39,511 nt of DNA from assembly GCA_002067745.1 (NCBI GenBank), contig MVRU01000020.1:1-39511 (forward strand). The letters are read 5' to 3'. Source of the DNA: Syntrophus sp. PtaU1.Bin005. Its GTDB lineage: Bacteria; Desulfobacterota; Syntrophia; Syntrophales; Syntrophaceae. Both the position numbers and the translations under genes were made by a program. Within the stretch, counting starts at the first letter, position 1; every line of letters starts with the position of its first letter. Of this stretch, positions 33,677 to 39,511 are shown piece by piece. The notes under the pieces were generated by a model. It searched no databases. It was not told the DNA's origin and was given only the letters and a program-made list of their open reading frames with translations.

Positions 33677-34374
33677 TGAAGATCGGAGGCCTTCAGAAGG
33701 TATCCCTCATTGATTATCCCGGCGAAATCTCTTCCGTCATTTTCTGCCAGGGCTGCAATTTCCGCTGCCCCTACTGCCATAACCCGGAATTGGTCGATCC
33801 GGAGCTTTTTTCCGCCTGCCTTTGCGAAGATTCGATTCTCTCCTTTCACCGCAGCCGGATCGGTAAGCTCGATGCGGTGACCGTGACAGGAGGCGAGCCG
33901 ACGATTCAGCAGGATCTTGCGAGCTTTCTGAAGTGCCTGAAAGCGATGGGATATCAGATCAAGATCGACACCAACGGTTCGATGCCGGGGGTTCTTGCAA
34001 GGTTGATTGCTGAACATCTTGTGGATTACATCGCCATGGACATCAAGGGACCCCTTGAAAAGTACGGGAAAATTACCGGAATGGCGGGTGTTTCAGAACA
34101 GATTGCCGAATCCGTGCGATTGATCCTGTCCTCGAATGTAAACTATGAGTTTCGAACGACTGTCGTGGACTCGCTCCTGACGGAAGAGGATCTGCTCAAC
34201 GTCGGAGATCTGATAGCTCAATCAAGGCGCTATGCACTGCAGCCATTCGTTCCGTCAAAAGCGCTCCGTCCTCAGTATCTTGAAGAGAAGTCTCTTTCTC
34301 TTGAAACTCTTGCAAGGGTCAGGGGGCAGCTTGGGAAAAAGATTGATTCCGTTATCATACGGCCTTCAACATAG
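33676..34374 (+). CDS. nrdG: Anaerobic ribonucleotide reductase activating protein (radical SAM)
   Basis: A 232-residue radical SAM enzyme that makes the glycyl radical on NrdD. ATG 33676 overlaps the nrdD stop (TAATG), so the genes are coupled. The cluster motif CNFRCPYC (CX3CX2C, about residues 27-34) follows FCQG. TVTGGEPT (about 68-75) binds the AdoMet amino group, and KIDTNGSMP and the segment VDYIAMDIKGP are conserved. The C-terminus RRYALQPFVPSK is typical. It belongs to the longer, YjjW/PflA-like branch (TIGR02495) used by many anaerobes. The last 103 bp overlap, tail to tail, the end of the M48 protease gene. Confidence 0.95.
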   Translation: MKIGGLQKVSLIDYPGEISSVIFCQGCNFRCPYCHNPELVDPELFSACLCEDSILSFHRSRIGKLDAVTVTGGEPTIQQDLASFLKCLKAMGYQIKIDTNGSMPGVLARLIAEHLVDYIAMDIKGPLEKYGKITGMAGVSEQIAESVRLILSSNVNYEFRTTVVDSLLTEEDLLNVGDLIAQSRRYALQPFVPSKALRPQYLEEKSLSLETLARVRGQLGKKIDSVIIRPST

Positions 34375-35822
34375 GAAGAATAGCCCATTGCTTCCTCGGA
34401 ATCTTCCGTGGAGCTTGGTTTTGAAGATTTTCCGTTTTCGATAGCCTCAATTTCCTCTTCAATCTCCACCCTTTTTCGTTCCCCCGGTCCATAAAACTTC
34501 AAGGCCGCCTTGAAATGGTACAAGGCCATTTCCTTTTTCCGGTTTTTCTTGAAATACATCCCGAAATGGTAATGTGAGGCACCCTGGTCCTTCGTTCCTC
34601 CATAGGCCGTGGCAAGATGATAGTGGGCATCCGCTTCAATCGACGGCTTGTTTTCGATTTGTTTCAAGGTGTTCAATGCCTCCTGGAAACGTCCTTCAGC
34701 TTCGTAGGCGCGGCCCAGGAAAATAATGGTTTTTGAATTTTCAGGATTAATGGACAAAGCCCGAGACAGATAATAAATGGCATCCCGCGTCCGGCCGGCT
34801 CTGAAACATGCGATGCCCAGATCCCGGACGATGTCCTCATCGTTGGGAGAAAGATTCAGGGCTTCTTGAAAGGTCTTTATGGAATCCTCAGTCGATCCGA
34901 GTCTTTCCTGCGTCAAAGCCAAGCCGTAAAGAGCGTCAACATCGACGGGATTCGCCTGAACCGCACTTTGAAATTTGGTCAGCTTGAGTTCGGGATTTCT
35001 CCCGATGAAGGCAAGATAAATCTGAATCCTCGTCAATCCCCCGACAATGCTTTCCCGTCCTTCCGTCCGATATCGGACCTGGAGAAGACCATCGAGATAG
35101 CGGATTCTTTCGTCAGTTCCTGGATGGGTCAGAAAATAGGAAGGGATGCTTTTCGAGTAAAATTCGTATTTTCTCATGATTTTGAGAAAATCGAGCATTG
35201 ATTTCCCATTATAACCGGAAGCCACCAGGTAGGCCATACCAAGGCGGTCCGCCTCTTCTTCATGATCGCGGCTGTACTTGAGGTTCATGCTGGAAACCGC
35301 GGCCATGGAAAAACTTGTAAGTGCCGCGGCTGCCTCTCCGCCTCCTCCGAGAAAGGCCCCGGCCAAGATTGCCGCCAAGGCCGCGATATTCATCTTCGTG
35401 GATTTTTCAATGATGGAGGCGATGTGGCGGGCATTGATGTGGGCGACCTCGTGGGCAAGTACACCGGCCAACTCGCTTTCATTTTCACAGAGATTGATGA
35501 GACCCTTGTTGACATAGACATACCCGCCCGGGGTGGCAAAGGCATTGATGGCGGAGCTGTTGATGACGGAAAACTTGAATTCGAAGGGGGCTTTCGGTGA
35601 CGAAGCCAGGACAAGACGACCGATTTGATCTACGTAGTTCTGAATCTTCGGGTCTCGAATCAGAACCCTTCCCTTTGACAGTTTCTCGTAAAACTCTTTT
35701 CCCAGCTTTTTTTCATCTTCCAGGGTAAAAGACGCGTTGGCCGCCGGGCACGAAGTGAAGAGAAAAACAACGGCGAACGCTGCGATAAAAAATTTTTTGA
35801 TACAAAAAATGGAAAGATTCAT
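34272..35822 (-). CDS. BepA-like periplasmic M48 metalloprotease with TPR repeats
   Basis: A 516-residue protein. The signal peptide (about 1-30) ends either in a weak lipobox-like FTSC (Cys25) or at ANA-S. The M48 domain has SAINAFATPGG, the catalytic HEVAH (His124, Glu125, His128) and the third ligand in DHEEEADRLG. TPR repeats from about 275 to 470 (for example ALYGLALTQERLGSTEDSIKTFQEALNLSPN) complete the BepA-type layout. BepA in Escherichia coli checks and degrades stalled outer-membrane proteins such as LptD. The start has no clear ribosome binding site. The last 30-odd residues are encoded opposite the end of nrdG and look unlike the rest, as if an original stop had been lost. Confidence 0.88.
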   Translation of the reverse strand: MNLSIFCIKKFFIAAFAVVFLFTSCPAANASFTLEDEKKLGKEFYEKLSKGRVLIRDPKIQNYVDQIGRLVLASSPKAPFEFKFSVINSSAINAFATPGGYVYVNKGLINLCENESELAGVLAHEVAHINARHIASIIEKSTKMNIAALAAILAGAFLGGGGEAAAALTSFSMAAVSSMNLKYSRDHEEEADRLGMAYLVASGYNGKSMLDFLKIMRKYEFYSKSIPSYFLTHPGTDERIRYLDGLLQVRYRTEGRESIVGGLTRIQIYLAFIGRNPELKLTKFQSAVQANPVDVDALYGLALTQERLGSTEDSIKTFQEALNLSPNDEDIVRDLGIACFRAGRTRDAIYYLSRALSINPENSKTIIFLGRAYEAEGRFQEALNTLKQIENKPSIEADAHYHLATAYGGTKDQGASHYHFGMYFKKNRKKEMALYHFKAALKFYGPGERKRVEIEEEIEAIENGKSSKPSSTEDSEEAMGYSSYVEGRMITESIFFPSCPLTLARVSRERDFSSRY

Positions 35823-35964
35823 TTATAAAAAAGCTGTGACAAGATCTATAGTCGGTTCCTTATAATTTTAAACAGTTCTTCCTTCGTGATTCCTTCGGAA
35901 CATCATCAGCGCCTGCACAGCCTCTTTTCATGTTCCTTCATCATGCAGCTTGGGACGTTCCGAT

Positions 35965-35998
35965 GGGTTGTTCTCCTCTTTTCCTTAAAAAACAACCC
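35965..35998. other. Long-loop hairpin between the M48 gene and cmk
   Basis: GGGTTGTT and AACAACCC (8 bp) enclose an 18-nt loop. No T run follows on either strand. The 264-bp divergent gap also holds two copies of TTCCTTCG (35879-35886 and 35890-35897), but no gene. Their role is unknown. Confidence 0.3.
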
Positions 35999-36086
35999 CT
36001 TCTGATATTTATCCCTGTATATCATTAATAACAAACATATGCTATAGAAATTGACCTCACGAAAAAAGCAACTATCGGTACACGAA

Positions 36087-36752
36087 ATGATCATAACGAT
36101 CGATGGACCATCCGGGGCCGGAAAAAGCACCGTCAGCAGAGCCCTGGCGAAAATCCTTTCCTATCCTTACCTCGACACGGGCGCCCTTTACCGCGCCATT
36201 GCGTACAAAATAAAGAAAGATAAATCGGCCGTTGAAGATGCTTCGTATTTGAGCCGCCTTGCCGAATCCTTGAACCTGAAGCTCGAGAGGGAGGGCAGTA
36301 CACCCAGAGTCATTCTGGATGACATCGACATAACCGATCTTCTGCGCACGGAAGAAATTGGCCTGTTGGCATCGAGGATTTCCGCGCTGCCGATCATCAG
36401 GGAGGTGCTGCTGCCCATTCAGCGCAATTTCGGAAGCTTGGGGAGCATCATTGCCGAGGGCAGGGACATGGGCTCGGTGGTTTTTTCCCATGCCGACTTC
36501 AAGTTTTTTCTCACGGCGAGTCTTTCTGAGCGGGTTAGAAGACGCTGCAAAGAACTTCGGGGGGCGGGGCTTATACCGGATCCGGAAACCGTCAAAAAGG
36601 GAATGATCCTCAGGGACAGGCAGGACTCGGAGCGTGCCGTCGCGCCCCTCAGAGTGCCGGCAGATGCAAGGGTGTTCGATTCCACGGATTTGACGGTTGA
36701 TGAGGTCGTGACAGCGATGAGGATGGCTCTAAAGGATCCGCCTTCCCGATGA
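36087..36752 (+). CDS. cmk: Cytidylate kinase
   Basis: A 221-residue nucleoside monophosphate kinase that phosphorylates CMP and dCMP with ATP. ATG 36087 begins the canonical MIITIDGPSGAGKSTVS, which contains the P-loop GPSGAGKS. The open frame reaches a TTG at 36051 but the extra residues are not family-like. YLDTGALYRAIAY is the CMP-binding segment, GRDMGSVVFSHADFKFFLTAS carries the conserved GRD, and RDRQDSERAVAPLR is the lid region. No strong ribosome binding site is seen ahead of the ATG. rpsA follows after 190 bp on the same strand, the usual cmk-rpsA order. Confidence 0.95.
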   Translation: MIITIDGPSGAGKSTVSRALAKILSYPYLDTGALYRAIAYKIKKDKSAVEDASYLSRLAESLNLKLEREGSTPRVILDDIDITDLLRTEEIGLLASRISALPIIREVLLPIQRNFGSLGSIIAEGRDMGSVVFSHADFKFFLTASLSERVRRRCKELRGAGLIPDPETVKKGMILRDRQDSERAVAPLRVPADARVFDSTDLTVDEVVTAMRMALKDPPSR

Positions 36753-36942
36753 GACGGGAGGCTCCTGCCCATTTTGTTCAAGGAAGCCTTCACGTAGCGA
36801 GGCGATTCGCCCGATGATCGCATCTGTCCGCAGAAAGCAAACACACTCAGACTAGGCGAATAAATCTTGATGTTTTTAGGTTTGTGTGTTACTTTCTTAA
36901 AATTATTTAATGGTTTTTATAAAACACAAGGGGGATAGTTAA

Positions 36943-38703
36943 ATGGTTAACGATGACAACTTAATTTCAGATCAGATGGAAGAAAAAGGAGACGCCGCAG
37001 GAAATCAGCAGAATCAAAGCAATGAAGACATGATGGGCTTCAAGGAATTATATGAGCAAAGCCTTCAAAGTGTTCACCTGGGGGAACTTGTAACAGGTAA
37101 AATTGTTCAGATCAACTCTGATGTGGTCATGGTAGATGTCGGCTGGAAAACGGAAGGATATATCCTGGCGAGGGAACTCAAGGATGAAGAAGGCAACATC
37201 ACGGTGGACGTTGGAGATGAAATCGAAGTGATGGTCGAGAGAAGGGATCAGGAAGGGAATCTCGTTCTCTCCAGAGATAAAGCCGCGAAAATGAAGGTAT
37301 GGGACGACGTAAAGAGTGCCTGTGAAAATCATCTTCCAGTCAAGGGAACGGTCGTCGAGAGGGTAAAGGGCGGATTGTCCGTGGATATCGGCATTACCGC
37401 ATTTCTTCCCGGCTCCCAGGTAGATATTCGTCCGGTGAGGGATCTCGACAAATTTGTAGGCCAGACGTTCATGTTCGATGTCCTTAAATACGACCGCAAA
37501 AGGAACAATGTCGTCCTGTCACGGCGATCGATCCTGGAACAGGAGAGAGAGGAAGAAAAGAAGGAGACCCTGGCAAACATTCATGAAGGGGCCATCGTTG
37601 AGGGCGTCATCAAGAACATTACGGATTATGGTTTATTCATTGATCTGGGGGGAATTGACGGACTTCTTCATGTAACGGATATTTCCTGGGGCAGAATCAC
37701 CAAGCCTTCCGAAAGCTTCTCGAAAGGGGACACGATTACCGTCAAGGTTCTTTCCTTCGACCGTGAAAAAGAGCGGGTGTCGCTCGGTCTGAAGCAATTG
37801 ACTGAAAATCCGTGGGAAAATATCTCGGATAAGTATCCCATAGGGGGAATTGTTGAGGGCAAGGTGGTCAACCTTACGGATTATGGCGCCTTTGTGGAAC
37901 TGGATCCCGGAGTAGAGGGATTGATCCATGTGTCAGAAATGTTCTGGACCCGGGAAATCAAGCACCCCTCGAAGGTATTGACGCAGGGACAGACTTTGAA
38001 AGCCATGATTCTCGATGTTAACAAAGACAACAAGCGAATCTCCCTGGGACTGAAACAGACGACGGATAATCCGTGGGAAACGCTGAAACAGAAATATCCT
38101 GAAGGGACGATCGTCAAGGGGGTCATTCGAAATGTCACAAACTTCGGCATATTCGTCGGTGTGGAGGATGGAATTGATGGCCTCGTGCATGTATCCGACA
38201 TCTCCTGGAAGCAGCGGGTCAAACATCCCTCTGAAATCTATAAGAAGGGTCAGGAGATAGAAGCCGTCGTCCTGAATATTGACGTGGAAAATGAGAAGTT
38301 TTCCCTGGGCATTAAGCAGATTGAAAAGAACCCCTGGGAAGAATTCTGCGATAAGTATTCGGCGGGGTCCATTGTATCCGGAAAGATCACCAATTTAACG
38401 GAATTTGGCGTATTTGTTGAGGTTGAGGAAGGCATTGAGGGGCTGGTACATATATCGGAGTTGAGTCACAAACGGGTCAAATCCGCATCAGAAATCTTTT
38501 CCGTGGGAGAGTCGATTTCTGCTGTTGTAAAAAGCGTGGATGTAAAAGGGAGAAAAATAAGGTTGAGCATCAAGGATACGGAGGCAAGTCCTGAAGGGAG
38601 TCACTCTGTAAGCCAGTACCTCAACAATCGGGAGAACATCGGGTCAAATCTCGGCAAGGCCCTGGTGGATGCTGACGTAAAACTGATCGACCCAACCAAG
38701 TAA
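36943..38703 (+). CDS. rpsA: 30S ribosomal protein S1
   Basis: A 586-residue RNA-binding protein with six S1 domains, at about residues 45-115, 130-200, 215-290, 300-375, 390-465 and 475-550. The last four are the most alike, each with the GxV-x-G-x-(V/I)-x-N-x-T-(D/E)-(Y/F)-G-x-F-V pattern and ending in LGLKQ-like sequence. S1 binds the 30S subunit and unfolds mRNA for initiation. GGGGGAT lies upstream of the ATG. The 190-bp leader after cmk is AT-rich near its end (36890-36925) and may hold a promoter, but no exact hexamer pair stands out. sppA follows after 15 bp. Confidence 0.97.
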   Translation: MVNDDNLISDQMEEKGDAAGNQQNQSNEDMMGFKELYEQSLQSVHLGELVTGKIVQINSDVVMVDVGWKTEGYILARELKDEEGNITVDVGDEIEVMVERRDQEGNLVLSRDKAAKMKVWDDVKSACENHLPVKGTVVERVKGGLSVDIGITAFLPGSQVDIRPVRDLDKFVGQTFMFDVLKYDRKRNNVVLSRRSILEQEREEEKKETLANIHEGAIVEGVIKNITDYGLFIDLGGIDGLLHVTDISWGRITKPSESFSKGDTITVKVLSFDREKERVSLGLKQLTENPWENISDKYPIGGIVEGKVVNLTDYGAFVELDPGVEGLIHVSEMFWTREIKHPSKVLTQGQTLKAMILDVNKDNKRISLGLKQTTDNPWETLKQKYPEGTIVKGVIRNVTNFGIFVGVEDGIDGLVHVSDISWKQRVKHPSEIYKKGQEIEAVVLNIDVENEKFSLGIKQIEKNPWEEFCDKYSAGSIVSGKITNLTEFGVFVEVEEGIEGLVHISELSHKRVKSASEIFSVGESISAVVKSVDVKGRKIRLSIKDTEASPEGSHSVSQYLNNRENIGSNLGKALVDADVKLIDPTK

Positions 38704-38718
38704 TTTGAGTCCAGATTC

Positions 38719-39511
38719 ATGAAACGACATCCGGTGATTTGGGGAATCCTTCTCTTGTTCCTTCTCCTGTTTGCCTTTTATTTCCTGGTCCAGGGAATTG
38801 CGTCCATCACCGGTAAACGGACCGCCTTTTCCGGCGCCAATAAGATTGGCATTGTCGACATAGAGGGAATCATCAAGGATTCAGGTGAGGTGGTTGATCA
38901 TCTTAACGAATTCGCTAAAGATGATACCGTCAAAGGGGTGATTCTCCGGATCAATTCCCCGGGAGGTGGCGTTGCCCCCTCCCAGGAAATCTACGACGCA
39001 GTCATGGAGCTCAGAAAGAGAAAAAGAGTTCTCGCTTCCATGAGTTCCGTGGCCGCATCCGGTGGATACCTGGTAGCCTGTGCGGGAGAGAAGATCATAG
39101 CCAATTCAGGCACATTGACGGGAAGCATCTCGGCGGTCATGTATTTCACGAATACGGAAGAATTGATGAAAAAGGTAGGCGTCAAGGCTTCCGTTATCAA
39201 AAGCGGGAAGTATAAAGACATCGGATCGCCGATACGGGAAATGACCGAAGAAGAAAAGGTCCTTCTTCAGGGACTGGTGGATGACATTTACAGCCAGTTC
39301 CTCGATGTCGTCGTCCGCCACCGCAACATTACTTCAGAGACCCTCAAGGATATCGCAGACGGCAGGATATTTACAGGCAGACAGGCTCAGAAGCTTGGGC
39401 TGGTGGACTATCTCGGTGACAAGCAGTACGCTGTGACCATGCTTGCGAAACTGGTTGGAATTGAGGGGGAACCCGTTGTTGTCTACCCGCGCAAAAAGTA
39501 TGAATCCATGC
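38719..39511 (+). CDS. sppA: Signal peptide peptidase SppA, 5' part (runs off the window)
   Basis: The frame is open from ATG 38719 to the window end, giving 264 residues. It has an N-terminal membrane anchor (about residues 6-27), then the serine protease domain of the short SppA type. The oxyanion segment is RINSPGGGV (about 77-85), the catalytic Ser114 is in SVAASGGY, and Lys166 in SGKYKDIGS completes the Ser-Lys pair with the 52-residue spacing seen in Bacillus SppA. It degrades signal peptides in the inner membrane. The 3' end is missing, but the short-form enzyme is about 290 residues, so little is lost. No strong ribosome binding site is visible; coupling to rpsA is likely. Confidence 0.93.
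   Translation, partial: MKRHPVIWGILLLFLLLFAFYFLVQGIASITGKRTAFSGANKIGIVDIEGIIKDSGEVVDHLNEFAKDDTVKGVILRINSPGGGVAPSQEIYDAVMELRKRKRVLASMSSVAASGGYLVACAGEKIIANSGTLTGSISAVMYFTNTEELMKKVGVKASVIKSGKYKDIGSPIREMTEEEKVLLQGLVDDIYSQFLDVVVRHRNITSETLKDIADGRIFTGRQAQKLGLVDYLGDKQYAVTMLAKLVGIEGEPVVVYPRKKYESM

Overview
The window looks like a chromosomal, housekeeping-rich stretch from a strictly anaerobic Gram-negative bacterium. The closest fit I can suggest is a deltaproteobacterium (Desulfobacterota) of the Syntrophus/Smithella type. The envelope is Gram-negative: LptF/LptG, a porin, YdbH/YdbL, and lipoproteins with LspA. Deoxynucleotide synthesis here is the oxygen-sensitive class III NrdD/NrdG, and there is an extra radical SAM enzyme. 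The cmk-rpsA-sppA order is common in deltaproteobacteria. The species-level placement is inference from general family resemblance, not from a search. I see no tRNA, rRNA, CRISPR array, insertion sequence or prophage.

Layout. 1-1,700: 5' part of a porin and an ArsC-type phosphatase, both on the minus strand, then an intergenic region with palindromes. 1,614-3,780: groES-groEL with its own promoter and a strong terminator. 3,789-8,744: a peptidoglycan-binding lipoprotein (minus), then a pair matching Bacillus MrfA/MrfB (helicase plus DEDD exonuclease). 8,970-12,312: ydbH-ydbL (minus). 12,515-13,621: flavodoxin plus a small radical SAM protein. 13,748-18,829 (minus): ileS, lspA and an FHA-GAF-PP2C phosphatase. 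19,099-23,149: nadB diverging from tsaD, a DUF2062 membrane protein and rsmA. 23,146-24,710: panC-panD with a leader that looks like an attenuator, closed by a terminator. 24,800-28,179: a DUF502 membrane protein, a divergent metK, and ahcY. 28,204-30,467 (minus): lptF-lptG. 30,679-34,374: a PHP phosphoesterase, then nrdD-nrdG behind a palindrome-rich promoter. 34,272-35,822 (minus): a BepA-like M48 protease with TPR repeats whose 3' end runs into nrdG. 36,087-39,511: cmk, rpsA and the start of sppA.

How the genes work together. MetK makes AdoMet, and AhcY breaks down the S-adenosylhomocysteine left by methyltransferases such as RsmA; NrdG and the small radical SAM protein also consume AdoMet. 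PanC and PanD supply the final step of pantothenate synthesis and its beta-alanine. LspA, LptFG, YdbH/YdbL and the M48 protease all maintain the outer membrane. MrfA/MrfB is a repair pair known from Firmicutes.

The least ordinary signals are regulatory: the panC leader, the nrdD operator region, the shared -10 between nadB and tsaD, and a hairpin-embedded ribosome binding site upstream of the FHA phosphatase. Three gene-level oddities stand out: a ydbH-ydbL locus without ynbE, a metK with altered signature motifs, and a roughly 100-bp tail-to-tail overlap of nrdG with the protease gene. Motif and promoter calls were made by eye.
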